Shown here one piece after another: positions 37,541-46,851 of a DNA stretch of 64,000 bases (position 1 is its first letter; every line of letters starts with the position of its first letter). A model generated the notes under the pieces. The model did not search any database, was not told the origin of the DNA, and worked only from the letters and a program-made list of their open reading frames with translations. Both the position numbers and the translations under genes were made by a program. Location: contig JAAHFU020000001.1 in assembly GCA_010672825.2 (NCBI GenBank), forward strand, positions 1,178,001 to 1,242,000, given 5' to 3'. The stretch is from Leptolyngbya sp. SIO1E4. Its GTDB lineage: Bacteria > Cyanobacteriota > Cyanobacteriia > Phormidesmidales > Phormidesmidaceae.

Positions 37541-39024
37541 CCATTCCATCCATTGTCTATGGGCTGTTTTTGCTCAGTGTGGTTGGCTTGTACTGGGCCT
37601 TAGAGCAGCGATCGCGGCGTATCTGGCTGCTCCTGATCGCCAGCTTAGTGTTCTATGTCTCCCTACAGGCTCATTATGTCCCGCTGATGATCGTGCTGGT
37701 GGGCCTCAATTTCTGGCTCGGTCGGGTGCTCATGATGCCCGCCGATTGGCGCGTACCCAATGAGCAATGGCAGATGGCGGAGCAAGCCTGGCATCACCGT
37801 CGCCGCCGCTGGTTAGCCCTGGGAATTGGGCTTAATGTGCTGCTGCTGCTGGGTTTCAAATACATCGATGCTTGGCTGCGTTGGCTCCTGCCCAGCGCCT
37901 TTGAGACGGCCACCGCACAGGAAGGATGGCTCGCGATCGCCTTCCCCCTAGGCTTAAGTTTTTTCACGTTCGAATGTATCGCCTATTTAGTAGACGTTTA
38001 CCGGGGCGCCCCAGCCACCCGCAGCCTGCCAGAATTTGCCGCCTATAAGCTCTTTTTTCCTAAGCTGATCTCAGGCCCTATCACTCGTTTTCATAGCTTT
38101 GCCAGCCAGCTGACCAGCAAGCCTAACCTTGACTGGAACTGGGTGGTAGAAGGGTTATGGCTCATCAGCATCGGTGCCATTAAAAAATTGCTGATCGCCG
38201 ACCACATCGCCATCTTGGTCAATACCAGCCTCGACAACCTCGAACGGGCGGGCAGCGGCGATCTCTGGCTAGCGACCTTTGCCTATGGGCTACAGCTCTA
38301 TTTGGACTTTAGCGGCTACGTCGATATTGCCCGGGGCAGTGCACTGCTGATTGGCATCAATTTGCCACAAAACTTTAACTTCCCTTACCTCACCACCAGC
38401 ATCGCGGATTTTTGGCGGCGCTGGCACATGACCCTAGGAGAGTGGCTGCGGAACTACCTGTATTTTCCCCTGGGGGGCTCCCGTCGGGGCCTCCCTCGCA
38501 CGGCCATCAACCTGATGATTGTGATGCTGATTGCGGGCATCTGGCATGGGAATACCTGGGGGTTTCTGATTTGGGGTGGCATTCACGGCTTGGCCCTCGT
38601 CATCCATCGCAGCAATGACGTGATCGCCCAGGGCTGGCAACCACTCCGGGCATTATGGAAAAACCCCTTAGGCACCCTGTTGGCCTGGATGCTAACGCAG
38701 CTGCTGGTATTCTTTAGCTGGATCTTTTTCCGTCTGCCGGAGCCTCAGCAGTTTATGCTAGCTCTGCATAAGCTGTGGGGAGCCAATAGCGACGCCCAGT
38801 TTGCCCAAAAGGTCTATGTCGAATCCCTCGGGTTAACGGCTCCCCAACTTTGGAGTTTGCTCTGGGTCTTGATCGGCATCATGGCCATGGTTGCCTTCAT
38901 TCAGCGAGGGCTGAAACTGCAGCTTAACTGGCCCCTCAAACTCTTGCTGGTTCCCCTGTGTCTGTTTGCCGCCTGGCAACTGGCCCCAACTGAAACCCTG
39001 GCTTACATTTATTTCGACTTCTAA
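37537..39024 (+). CDS. MBOAT family O-acyltransferase (AlgI/DltB-like)
   Basis: A 495-residue polytopic protein with about ten membrane segments. It shows the MBOAT signature YLDFSGYVDIARGSALLIGI, then NFPYLTTSIADFWRRWHMTLGEWL in pieces, and the catalytic histidine region IAGIWHGNTWGFLIWGGIHG. Such proteins carry acyl groups across the membrane to polysaccharide or teichoic-type acceptors. The ATGA overlap with the preceding SGNH-domain gene means coupled translation, and both proteins probably form one acetylation complex. The acceptor polymer is unknown; no polysaccharide biosynthesis genes are adjacent. Confidence 0.92.
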   Translation: MTIPSIVYGLFLLSVVGLYWALEQRSRRIWLLLIASLVFYVSLQAHYVPLMIVLVGLNFWLGRVLMMPADWRVPNEQWQMAEQAWHHRRRRWLALGIGLNVLLLLGFKYIDAWLRWLLPSAFETATAQEGWLAIAFPLGLSFFTFECIAYLVDVYRGAPATRSLPEFAAYKLFFPKLISGPITRFHSFASQLTSKPNLDWNWVVEGLWLISIGAIKKLLIADHIAILVNTSLDNLERAGSGDLWLATFAYGLQLYLDFSGYVDIARGSALLIGINLPQNFNFPYLTTSIADFWRRWHMTLGEWLRNYLYFPLGGSRRGLPRTAINLMIVMLIAGIWHGNTWGFLIWGGIHGLALVIHRSNDVIAQGWQPLRALWKNPLGTLLAWMLTQLLVFFSWIFFRLPEPQQFMLALHKLWGANSDAQFAQKVYVESLGLTAPQLWSLLWVLIGIMAMVAFIQRGLKLQLNWPLKLLLVPLCLFAAWQLAPTETLAYIYFDF

Positions 39025-39126
39025 ACCATCTCTAGAAGCTAACCCAGGCGCCGTGGGACACTAAGCGACATGGTAAATCGCTGAACCGGTTTAACCGACC
39101 CAGAATGCCCCGTCACCTGTGCTCCC

Positions 39127-40188
39127 ATGACTGTTGACTCCCTCTCTTCTGTTCCTGAAACGCAAAGCCGCAAAGCCGACCATATTCGAGTTTGTTTAGA
39201 ACAAGATGTTCAATGCCAAGGGGTAACAACTGGACTTGAGAATTACCGCTTTACCCACTGCTGCCTCCCAGAACTCGACTGGGCTGATCTAGACCTCACC
39301 ACCTCATTTCTCGGCAAATCGTTGGGTGCCCCCCTATTGATTTCCTCAATGACTGGTGGAACCCAGCAGGCCCAACTCATTAACACTCGGTTAGCTGTAG
39401 TAGCCCAGCAGTATGGCTTTGCCATGGGCGTGGGTTCGCAGCGCGTCGCCGTGGAAACCCCCACCGTGAGGGAAACCTTTGCCATTCGCCGCTATGCCCC
39501 TGACTGCCTGCTGTTTGCCAATTTAGGGGCAGTGCAGCTGAACTATGGTTATGGGGTCGCAGAATGTCAGCAAGCCATTGATGCCCTGGAAGCAGATGCG
39601 TTGATTCTGCACCTGAATGTGCTGCAAGAAAGCGTCCAGACTCGGGGCGATCGCAATTTCAAAGGGCTGCTCAAAAAAATTGAAACGCTCTGCCAGCGCT
39701 TATCCGTGCCTGTCATTGCCAAAGAAGTCGGCAACGGCATTTCTGCCCCCGTGGCACAGCAATTGCTGTCCAGTGGCATCACGGCCATTGATGTTGCGGG
39801 AGCCGGAGGCACCTCATGGGCCAAGGTCGAAGGCGGACGTGCCCGCGATTTACGACAGCGGCGCCTGGGCCAAACCTTTGCTGATTGGGGGCTGCCCACC
39901 GCTGACTGCATTACCCAGGTACGCGCCATCGCCCCCACGGCTCCCCTGATTGCCTCCGGCGGCATCCGGAATGGGCTGGAGGCAGCTAAAGCGATCGCCC
40001 TAGGGGCCGATCTTGTAGGGCTAGCACATCCCTTCCTTCTCGCCGCTAACGAATCAGAAGACAGCCTAGCAGCCCTAGCAGAGTGGCTGACTGAAGAACT
40101 CAAAACAGCATTGCTGTGTACAGGCACCGCGACGATCGCAGCCCTCAAAACGGGAGATCGTCTACAGCGGTTAAATGGCAGGCCTTGA
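39127..40188 (+). CDS. fni: Isopentenyl-diphosphate delta-isomerase, type 2
   Basis: A 353-residue FMN- and NADPH-dependent enzyme interconverting IPP and DMAPP, feeding carotenoids, phytol and quinones. Recognised by [20 protein letters not shown] at the N-terminus, [20 protein letters not shown], the phosphate-binding [16 protein letters not shown] and [20 protein letters not shown]. Length is normal for the type 2 family, which cyanobacteria use. It follows the MBOAT gene by 102 bp on the same strand but is functionally unrelated. Confidence 0.96.
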   Translation: MTVDSLSSVPETQSRKADHIRVCLEQDVQCQGVTTGLENYRFTHCCLPELDWADLDLTTSFLGKSLGAPLLISSMTGGTQQAQLINTRLAVVAQQYGFAMGVGSQRVAVETPTVRETFAIRRYAPDCLLFANLGAVQLNYGYGVAECQQAIDALEADALILHLNVLQESVQTRGDRNFKGLLKKIETLCQRLSVPVIAKEVGNGISAPVAQQLLSSGITAIDVAGAGGTSWAKVEGGRARDLRQRRLGQTFADWGLPTADCITQVRAIAPTAPLIASGGIRNGLEAAKAIALGADLVGLAHPFLLAANESEDSLAALAEWLTEELKTALLCTGTATIAALKTGDRLQRLNGRP

Positions 40189-40210
40189 ACAGCCCCTCAG
40201 AATTCACTCC

Positions 40211-40576
40211 CTAGAACTCATCATCTGCGTAGTTATTCGCCATAGGCGCTTCATTATCGCGGCGCGATCCCAGAAGTTCTAGGCGATCAACCCGAATCAC
40301 GGGCGAGGTGCGGGGAGCCCCTGTCGAGCGATCGGTCCACTGATCAAACTTCAGCGCCCCGCTCACCCCAATCAAACTGCCCTTCCGCACATAATTAGCG
40401 GCGACCTCAGCTGTGCGGCCCCACATTTCTAAATTGAACCAATCAGGCTGATCGCTATTGCGGCTGCGGCGATCCACCGCCAGAGAGAACTTGCAAACAA
40501 CGCTGCCCGACTCAAAGTACCGAACATCGGGATCCCGACCTGCACGGCCTACCAGCGTGACAGTATTAATACTCAT
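40211..40576 (-). CDS. ssb: Single-stranded DNA-binding protein
   Basis: A 121-residue OB-fold protein beginning MSINTVTLVGRAGRDPDVRY, with LEMWGRTAEVAANYVRKGSL and a short acidic C-terminal tip ADDEF. The frame is open 65 codons upstream, but the ATG at 40576 follows an AGGAGA site and matches the family. The linker between OB fold and tip is very short compared with E. coli SSB, as in other small cyanobacterial SSBs. It is convergent with fni. Confidence 0.92.
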   Translation of the reverse strand: MSINTVTLVGRAGRDPDVRYFESGSVVCKFSLAVDRRSRNSDQPDWFNLEMWGRTAEVAANYVRKGSLIGVSGALKFDQWTDRSTGAPRTSPVIRVDRLELLGSRRDNEAPMANNYADDEF

Positions 40577-41026
40577 GACGCAACTTTCTCCTGATCCTGC
40601 CGAAATACATGTGGATAACTGAAGGCAACTCCATCTACCATGACGGTAATCTACCAGAGGCATACACTTTCTGGCAGAGAGGCGTCCTTCTCGTAAACAG
40701 TCTGCCCAAATTTCATCAGGCGGGTAGGCGCCTTCCCTAGAGGCACCCCACAACATCCAGAGACACCGCATCGGTTCCAGCAGCTCCCTCAGAATTCTCC
40801 ATTTCAGGAGTTTTTTTTCCGTTAAAGCAAAGCCGATGCGCTAGACGCTTGATACGAAACGTAATAGAATCCACCTCGTCTGTGTTGTTATAAACAGAAG
40901 CGGTTCCCTAAATTAATGTCTTGGCACCCTGTTGAGTTCAAATCAATATGGCATCTATGGCCTAGCATTAATTTTCGGTAGATCTGCACTTGACCGACCA
41001 TTTCGTTTGTTGGGGGGCGTAGTCTC
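40577..41026. other. Divergent ssb/mreB intergenic region (450 bp)
   Basis: No credible gene is present; the open frame that continues upstream of ssb has no ribosome site and no protein-like character. An eight-T run lies at about 40811. The region must hold the promoters of ssb and mreB, but no convincing -35/-10 pair was recognised. mreB has a G-rich ribosome site (TTGGGGGGCG) just before its GTG. Confidence 0.35.
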
Positions 41027-42067
41027 GTGGGTGTTTTAGATCGGTTTTCCTTATCCCGAGACATGGGTATCGACTTAGGAACTGCCAACACCTTGGTTTA
41101 TGTTTCGGGTAAAGGCGTTGTCTTGCAAGAGCCATCGGTGGTGGCAATTGATCAGGTTGAGAAAAAGCCCCTAGCTGTTGGAGAGGAGGCTAAGCGAATG
41201 CTGGGCCGAACTCCCGGTAATGTCGCCGCACTGCGACCGTTGCGAGACGGGGTCATCGCAGACTTTGACACGGCTGAACTCATGCTGAAGCATTTTATTC
41301 GCCAGGTGCATGAGGGCCGGACTCTGGTGTCGCCCCGCATTGTGATTGGGATCCCAAGCGGGGTCACGGGGGTAGAGCGACGGGCAGTGATGGATGCAGC
41401 TCAGCAAGCCGGAGCCCGCATTGTTTATTTAATTGATGAACCCGTAGCAGCAGCTATTGGGGCTGGCCTGCCTGTCGCCGAACCGACGGGTAACATGGTC
41501 ATTGACATCGGCGGGGGAACAACCGAAGTCGCGGTTTTAAGCCTTCAGGGAACGGTCTTGAGCGAGTCTGTCCGGGTCGCGGGAGATGAACTGAGTGAGT
41601 CCATTTCCCAGTATTTGAAAAAAGTGCATAATCTGGTCATTGGTGAGCGCACCGCTGAGGAAATCAAAATCAACATTGGTTCAGCGTATCCAGGCGCAGA
41701 TGACGGCGAGCTGATCATGGACGTTCGGGGACTACACTTACTCTCTGGCTTACCCCGTACGGTCACGGTGAAGGCTGGCGAAATCCGCGAGAGCATGGCA
41801 GAGCCCCTCTCCGTAATCGTTGAGGCGGTTAAGCGCACTTTAGAGAGAACCCCCCCGGAACTGGCCGCCGACATTATTGACCGAGGCATTATGCTAGCGG
41901 GTGGAGGCGCTTTGCTAAAGGGGCTAGATACGCTTCTGAGCCACGAAACGGGCATTGTCGTTCATGTAGCAGCAGACCCTCTGAGCTGCGTTGTGCTAGG
42001 AACTGGGCGTGTACTAGAGAACTTTAGTCAGATGGGACGGGTGTTTAGCGGCAGTTCTGGCATTTAA
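41027..42067 (+). CDS. mreB: Rod-shape determining actin homologue MreB
   Basis: A 346-residue bacterial actin. Phosphate-loop [44 protein letters not shown] and [17 protein letters not shown] are all canonical. The start is GTG at 41027, giving [16 protein letters not shown]. It forms membrane-bound filaments that guide lateral wall synthesis and heads the mreB-mreC-mreD operon (20 bp to mreC), so the cell is probably rod-shaped or elongated within a filament. Confidence 0.98.
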   Translation: MGVLDRFSLSRDMGIDLGTANTLVYVSGKGVVLQEPSVVAIDQVEKKPLAVGEEAKRMLGRTPGNVAALRPLRDGVIADFDTAELMLKHFIRQVHEGRTLVSPRIVIGIPSGVTGVERRAVMDAAQQAGARIVYLIDEPVAAAIGAGLPVAEPTGNMVIDIGGGTTEVAVLSLQGTVLSESVRVAGDELSESISQYLKKVHNLVIGERTAEEIKINIGSAYPGADDGELIMDVRGLHLLSGLPRTVTVKAGEIRESMAEPLSVIVEAVKRTLERTPPELAADIIDRGIMLAGGGALLKGLDTLLSHETGIVVHVAADPLSCVVLGTGRVLENFSQMGRVFSGSSGI

Positions 42068-42087
42068 GGTATTAGTGTATTTAGGCT

Positions 42088-42906
42088 ATGTTTGCCCTTC
42101 GTCGATGGTGGAATCAATACGCGCTTAAAGCAGGCATTGCAGCCTTAGCTTTGGTAGCGGCCTTGGGGCTACGCGAAGCAGGCGGTATCCCCATTTATGA
42201 AATGTATCGTTGGCTCACCCGTCCCCTTCACCCTGGCCCTTCCCGCGAAGACATTCTGAAGTCTAGCTACACCCAAGAGCTGCAGCAACGCATCGTGGAG
42301 CTTGAGAGTCAGAATCGCTCGTTACGTCAGAGCTTAGACGACGAAAATACTCAGACCCCAGAGGGCATTCCGGCGGCGGTCATCGGTCGCAGTGCGGGCA
42401 ACTGGTGGCAACAAATCATTATCAGCCGAGGCAGCAGCGACGGCGTTGATGAAAATGATATTGTCGTCGGCCCTGGGGGGCTCGTAGGGCGGGTGATTTC
42501 GATCTCCCCAACCAGTAGCCGAGTGCTTTTAGTGAGCGATGTGACCAGTCGAATCGGAGCACGGATTAGTCGAAGTCGGGCGACCGGGTATGTCCGAGGC
42601 TCTATGAGCCAGCAGGTTGTGATGGAATTTTTCGACAAAATACCCGATGTGAAAGTGGGCGATGTGGTGGTGACGTCTGCGTACAGTCAACGATTTCCCC
42701 AAGATATTCCGATTGGGCGGGTGGTTGATCTGGATCTGTCGAAGAGCCCGGCCCCAGAAGTCACCATCGAGCTAACCGCTCCTTTAGATATTTTGGAATG
42801 GGTTGAAGTCGATCCGTTTGAACCGAGTGGGGTTGACATGCCCACAGAAACGCCGCCAACACTCCTTCAAGATCCTGCCTATGACGCACAACCCTCTGGA
42901 GGATAA
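42088..42906 (+). CDS. mreC: Rod-shape determining protein MreC
   Basis: A 272-residue protein with one N-terminal membrane helix (AGIAALALVAALGLREAG), a coiled coil (about 60-90, QELQQRIVELESQNRSLRQS) and the beta-rich MreC domain with GSSDGVDENDIVVGPGGLVGRV. It is extracytoplasmic and links MreB to the PBP2/RodA machinery. The tail is short, acidic and Pro-rich. It lies between mreB and mreD with 20- and 9-bp gaps. Confidence 0.96.
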   Translation: MFALRRWWNQYALKAGIAALALVAALGLREAGGIPIYEMYRWLTRPLHPGPSREDILKSSYTQELQQRIVELESQNRSLRQSLDDENTQTPEGIPAAVIGRSAGNWWQQIIISRGSSDGVDENDIVVGPGGLVGRVISISPTSSRVLLVSDVTSRIGARISRSRATGYVRGSMSQQVVMEFFDKIPDVKVGDVVVTSAYSQRFPQDIPIGRVVDLDLSKSPAPEVTIELTAPLDILEWVEVDPFEPSGVDMPTETPPTLLQDPAYDAQPSGG

Positions 42907-42915
42907 TCCTCTCCG

Positions 42916-43503
42916 ATGACCCCAGCAACTCCAAGCGGGCTGTCCAAGAGACGACGCTACCGCTGGTTGAACATTATCGTTGTGCTGGGCTCAGCGCTGC
43001 TTTGTTGCATTATGCTACCGATGCGACCGCCTGGGATGGAGCTTTTGGGCGTGAGCCCAAGCTGGCTGCTAATTTGGGTGGTTGCTTGGAGTGTAAAGCG
43101 AACGAGCTTTGAGGGGGTGATCGCTGGGCTCGTGTTAGGGCTGGTACATGACGGGTTAACCGGCTATTTCCCCACCCATACCATCGGCCTCGTATTAGTC
43201 GGATTTCTCACGGCCCGCATTCAAAAGCAGCGGTTCATCCAAGAAGATTTTGCCTCAGTCGCCATTATTGTGTTTGGGATGACGGTCATTGCGCAAACGA
43301 TGATGGCCATACAGATCAGCGCACACCAACTGCTGTGGCAAAATTCGCCGTATCCTGGACTGCCAGAGATTTGGCTACAGCATCAACGCATCGCCTTGAG
43401 TTCAGCCATTTTGAGCAGTCTCTGGGCACCCGTTATTTACTATCCGCTGAATCGTTGGTGGGAGCATTACGAACACGTGATGGCACCTCCCGGCGGTAAG
43501 TGA
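42916..43503 (+). CDS. mreD: Rod-shape determining protein MreD
   Basis: A 195-residue membrane protein with about five hydrophobic segments, including WLNIIVVLGSALLCCIMLP and GVIAGLVLGLVHDGLTGYFP, which is the MreD pattern GLxxDxxxxxxxG. It completes the mreBCD operon and starts 9 bp after mreC. It ends convergent with the hydrolase gene on the other strand, 53 bp away. Confidence 0.94.
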   Translation: MTPATPSGLSKRRRYRWLNIIVVLGSALLCCIMLPMRPPGMELLGVSPSWLLIWVVAWSVKRTSFEGVIAGLVLGLVHDGLTGYFPTHTIGLVLVGFLTARIQKQRFIQEDFASVAIIVFGMTVIAQTMMAIQISAHQLLWQNSPYPGLPEIWLQHQRIALSSAILSSLWAPVIYYPLNRWWEHYEHVMAPPGGK

Positions 43504-43556
43504 GGGGGTTCTGTCTTGTTTCCTGACACGCCTCCTTGGCCTTCGCTGGCCCCGTC

Positions 43557-44255
43557 TTACAACAGGTATCCAACCCATTGGTCAACAATTTCTGAGGATC
43601 CATACCAGGCGATCGCGGGTTTGGGCGAGTGATAGACGCCCTCCAGCACCAGGTTATTTGCGTCAGATAGATGGGCAGCCGTGATCGGGGTAATGCCATC
43701 GCCCCAGCAGGCACCCTCGCCGCCTGTAAGCTGATAGCTGTTGTAAGTGAACCAAGTCCGCCAGCGTTGGCCAAACACGGCCTTCCCGGCCACACAGATG
43801 TAATTCACATGGTCATAGTAGGCACCTGGATAGGTCTGATTGACAAAATCAAGGTTCCGACGAGTCCAGCGTTCTTGGCTGCGATGGGGCGTTCCGAGGG
43901 TCAATAGGGTGCCTACCTGTTTGTGGGCCGTCCAACAATTCGTCCGATGGCGATCTGCTGGGTGAGCATCATAGGGGCGATCGCCCAGATAAATGCGCGC
44001 AATCCACCCCCCTGCAGAATGGCCCACCAAATTAACGCGATCGCTGCCGGTGGCGGTTTGAACAGCGGTCACAGTCGTGGTGATCGCCTGCAAAATAGGC
44101 TGTACAGAACGACCCGCCAGCGTTGGCACCCAACTTTGACGCGTCAGGGGCACCGTAGTTGCCCAGACTCCTCGCTGCTGCAAGTCAGCTTCCATCGCAC
44201 GATAAGGCTCTGCACCCGCGAGATAACCCGGTATGATCACCGTTGGTAAAGGCAT
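43557..44255 (-). CDS. Alpha/beta hydrolase, lipase-like
   Basis: A 232-residue protein starting MPLPTVIIPGYLAGAEPYRA. The nucleophile elbow GHSAGG sits in DRVNLVGHSAGGWIARIYLG (serine near residue 89), an Asp is likely in GDGITPITAAHL, and a His in VLEGVYHSPKP, giving a full triad. It resembles plant and cyanobacterial PGAP1/lipase-like esterases. The frame stays open 48 codons upstream, but that extension merely translates a dispersed R2 repeat; the ATG at 44255 has a GGAGAG site and is the real start. The substrate is unknown. Confidence 0.85.
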   Translation of the reverse strand: MPLPTVIIPGYLAGAEPYRAMEADLQQRGVWATTVPLTRQSWVPTLAGRSVQPILQAITTTVTAVQTATGSDRVNLVGHSAGGWIARIYLGDRPYDAHPADRHRTNCWTAHKQVGTLLTLGTPHRSQERWTRRNLDFVNQTYPGAYYDHVNYICVAGKAVFGQRWRTWFTYNSYQLTGGEGACWGDGITPITAAHLSDANNLVLEGVYHSPKPAIAWYGSSEIVDQWVGYLL

Positions 44256-44296
44256 AGGGGGCTCTCCAAAAACAGTCCTTATTCCATTATCAGAGA

Positions 44297-44396
44297 CTAT
44301 TGCACCTGAAGTGTCAGTTAGGACAATCGGATTTCCTGGAATCCTTATGCAGCAAGGTTTTGATTTCTGCCTTCTGTCTTCTGCCCTCTGCAATAT
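44297..44396 (+). repeat. Dispersed repeat family R2, copy c (uninterrupted)
   Basis: It matches copies at 3338-3427 and 841-1041: CACCTGAAGTGTCAGTTAGG, ACAATCGGATTTCCTGGAAT, CCTTATGCAGCAAGGTTTTG and a TTCTGCCTTCTGTCTTCTG end. It fills much of the 280-bp gap between the hydrolase and cobI. Its junction CAGTTAGGACAATC shows the sequence expected before the R1 insertion in copy a. Confidence 0.72.
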
Positions 44397-44538
44397 CACC
44401 CCCTATAGGCCGGATTCTCGGATCCAGTACCGGCTAGGGGCGATTGCCCGATTAAAGCCACATAATCGTTGAGGCCCATGTCCTCAACAGTCAATACAGA
44501 AACAGCCAATACAGCCAACACTCAGCAATTTCTATGTG

Positions 44539-45267
44539 ATGGAACCAAGTAAGCTCGGGCAGCTATGGGGCGTCGGCGTCGGGCCGGGAGATCCAGAATT
44601 GATTACCCTGAAAGCTGCTCGTCTCTTAAAAACTCGGCCAGTGGTTGCCTTTCCAGCCGGACGCAACAACCAACCCGGCATGGCGCAAAACATTGTGGCT
44701 GCCTGGCTGCAGCCTGATCAAGTCCAACTGCCCCTATATTTTCCCTATGTGCAGGATGCAACCCTGCTAGAGGCAGCTTGGAAAACGGCTGCCGATCAAG
44801 TTTGGCCCTACCTCGCTAGGGGTGAGGATGTGGTCTTTGCCACTGAAGGAGACGCGAGTTTTTACAGCACCTTTACGTATCTGGCCCAAACTTTGCAGCA
44901 CCACCATCCTGAAGTGGTCGTGCATACGGTGCCAGGGGTCTGCTCGCCGCTCGCCGCCGCTGCCATATTAGGGGAGCCTCTGGCCCTCCAAGCTCAGCGT
45001 CTGACAGTTCTCCCGGCACTATATACCCTGACTGATTTAGACGTCGCCCTCGACCATGCAGATGTGGTGGTGTTGATGAAGGTCGCCACTGTCTACCCAA
45101 CCGTGTGGAAAATCCTGCAGCGGCGGCAGCTACTCCATCGCAGCCGCGTGATTGTCCGGGCCAGCCAGTTCAATCAAGAGATTTACCGAACCCTAGAAAA
45201 CTATCCCACGCTCCAATTGCCCTATTTTTCTCTGTTGATTACCCATTGTGGGCAATCTATCCGCTAG
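44539..45267 (+). CDS. cobI: Precorrin-2 C20-methyltransferase
   Basis: A 242-residue SAM-dependent methyltransferase of the corrinoid pathway (CobI/CbiL). The N-terminal GVGVGPGDPELITLKAARLL is the tetrapyrrole methylase signature, EDVVFATEGDASFYSTFTYL lies in the middle, and TVPGVCSPLAAAAILGEPLA follows. It adds the C-20 methyl group to precorrin-2 on the route to (pseudo)cobalamin. A GTG at 44536 directly precedes the ATG. No other cobalamin gene and no cobalamin riboswitch are visible nearby. Confidence 0.93.
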   Translation: MEPSKLGQLWGVGVGPGDPELITLKAARLLKTRPVVAFPAGRNNQPGMAQNIVAAWLQPDQVQLPLYFPYVQDATLLEAAWKTAADQVWPYLARGEDVVFATEGDASFYSTFTYLAQTLQHHHPEVVVHTVPGVCSPLAAAAILGEPLALQAQRLTVLPALYTLTDLDVALDHADVVVLMKVATVYPTVWKILQRRQLLHRSRVIVRASQFNQEIYRTLENYPTLQLPYFSLLITHCGQSIR

Positions 45268-45349
45268 GCTATAGCCAATAGGCGGGCACCGTCATGGTTT
45301 GAGTGCGTCTATTGGTCTATCTCGTTCTGGTATCAAGCGCGATCGCCCT

Positions 45350-46570
45350 ATGGCTCCTTCCCAGGCTACTCAGTCTAAAAAACGCTGGCCGCGCCGCTTA
45401 CTCAGCCCTTCATGGTTGGCAGGCATCATTTCTATTGGGTTTCACGGTGGCATCTTTGCGGCAGGCCCCACCTTCTCGGGCTTAAATTTCAACACGATGG
45501 TGGAGCCAGATCCAGCCGCAGAAACGCGCAATGTCCCGCTCATTGAACTCACCCCTGAGGAACAGCAAAACCTACCGGATTTTTCTCAGTCCTTCTATAA
45601 CTTCGATTCTTTTGGCGAGTTAGAACCCTTAGATCCGTTCATTGGAGAGGATTCAGAAGCGGCGATCGACGACAAGATAGAGACCTCTCAAAGCAGCGAT
45701 CTCTCTACGTTTACCCCCTCTCCTCCCTTACGTTTTAGCATTGCTCCCTTTGAATCACGGCCGCAGACAGTCACGCCGCCCCCCCCTCCGCAAACTGAGA
45801 GCAATACTGAGAACAATGACGCTGAGGTGGCAGCCCCGGCAGACGATAACGCCGAAACTTCCGAAGCTGCCCCAGAGGACGAGGCCGCTCCGCAGAATCC
45901 AGAGACACCCAATGATGCGCTTGATAATGCAGAGAGTGTTCCCCCAGAAACGAGTGCTGCAGACTTAGAGCTGCGCCCCAGAGACCCAGCTGCAGACGCT
46001 GATGATGCCCCAGAAAATTCCGATCAAGTAGCTGCCGCTGATTCAGATGACAGAAGCCCCTTAGAAGAACGGTTTCAGGCGTATGCCTATGACGCCACAG
46101 ATACCACCGACGAAGATCTGGAGGAGCGCTTAGCCACTTGGCTAGAGGAAAGCACCCCCTTAGTCAACAATTCACCCATTGCAACGGCGACCCCCGTCAA
46201 ATTACCCGTAGAGTACGGCCAGCGGCTTTGCCTGCCAACGCCCCCTCATGAGGGGTTAATGGCAGCGCTGATCAGCGCTGAGGGTGAAATATTAGAAGAA
46301 CCCAAAATCCTGAGAAGCACAGGGTATCGCTTCATTAATGAACAGGCAACACAGTTCATTGAAACCCTGGATTTCTCCTCGGTAGAGCGCCCCACCGCTT
46401 ATCAATTTGAAGTCGTGGTTGCTTACGATCCAGACATTTGTATCGATTTGGGCCAAGGCAACCAACCCCCGCAAGATTCGCAGCCTAATCCAAACGCAGA
46501 GACACCTCCAGAGACAGAGGAAGTCCAAGAGGCGGAAACCTCCTCAGATCCAGCTGTGACCCCTGAATAA
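45350..46570 (+). CDS. TonB-like periplasm-spanning protein
   Basis: A protein of about 406 residues: a basic cytoplasmic start (SKKRWPRRLLS), one membrane helix (PSWLAGIISIGFHGGIFAAG), a long Pro/Glu/Asp-rich disordered stretch (about 90-270), and a C-terminal domain with ALISAEGEILEEPKILRSTG followed by YRFINEQATQFIETLDFSSV, which resembles the TonB C-terminal fold. Thus it is probably an energy transducer or outer-membrane contact protein. No ExbB/ExbD or receptor gene is adjacent. The frame is open to TTG 45299; neither start has a strong ribosome site. The extreme acidity of the linker is unusual, since TonB linkers are normally Pro/Lys-Glu mixed. Confidence 0.6.
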   Translation: MAPSQATQSKKRWPRRLLSPSWLAGIISIGFHGGIFAAGPTFSGLNFNTMVEPDPAAETRNVPLIELTPEEQQNLPDFSQSFYNFDSFGELEPLDPFIGEDSEAAIDDKIETSQSSDLSTFTPSPPLRFSIAPFESRPQTVTPPPPPQTESNTENNDAEVAAPADDNAETSEAAPEDEAAPQNPETPNDALDNAESVPPETSAADLELRPRDPAADADDAPENSDQVAAADSDDRSPLEERFQAYAYDATDTTDEDLEERLATWLEESTPLVNNSPIATATPVKLPVEYGQRLCLPTPPHEGLMAALISAEGEILEEPKILRSTGYRFINEQATQFIETLDFSSVERPTAYQFEVVVAYDPDICIDLGQGNQPPQDSQPNPNAETPPETEEVQEAETSSDPAVTPE

Positions 46571-46633
46571 ATCAGCAGGAAGATCGCCCTCAGCGTTCAA
46601 GGCCACCTGAATTTTGTAATGCCTCACCGAACT

Positions 46634-46729
46634 TATAGCCTTGTTCAGGTGAGTCCAGTACATCCGGGTCAAGACAGGGTCTAGGGTTTGGGGTCTAGGG
46701 TGTGCTTGATTAGCCTGCATACCGCTATA
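46634..46729 (+). mobile_element. MITE-like R1 repeat, copy 3
   Basis: A full 96-bp copy from TATAGC to GCTATA, flanked by TTA on the left and TAAG on the right. The complete G-rich core is at 46677-46700. It lies in the 281-bp gap between the TonB-like gene and the DUF2085 gene, where no gene is seen. Confidence 0.75.
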
Positions 46730-46851
46730 AGCTCAGCTAGGGACCTGCAGGGTCTATTCGAGGGCCGTAAATTTAGGCGTAACAATACCGTAGGATCGAC
46801 CTGGGTTGTTTACAATCGGTTACAGAAAAGTGCCCGGTCTTTCATATCATC

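Noticed and set aside
44400-44538. Cobalamin riboswitch upstream of cobI
   Set aside because: The short gap left after the R2 repeat shows no B12-box-like sequence or room for the full fold.
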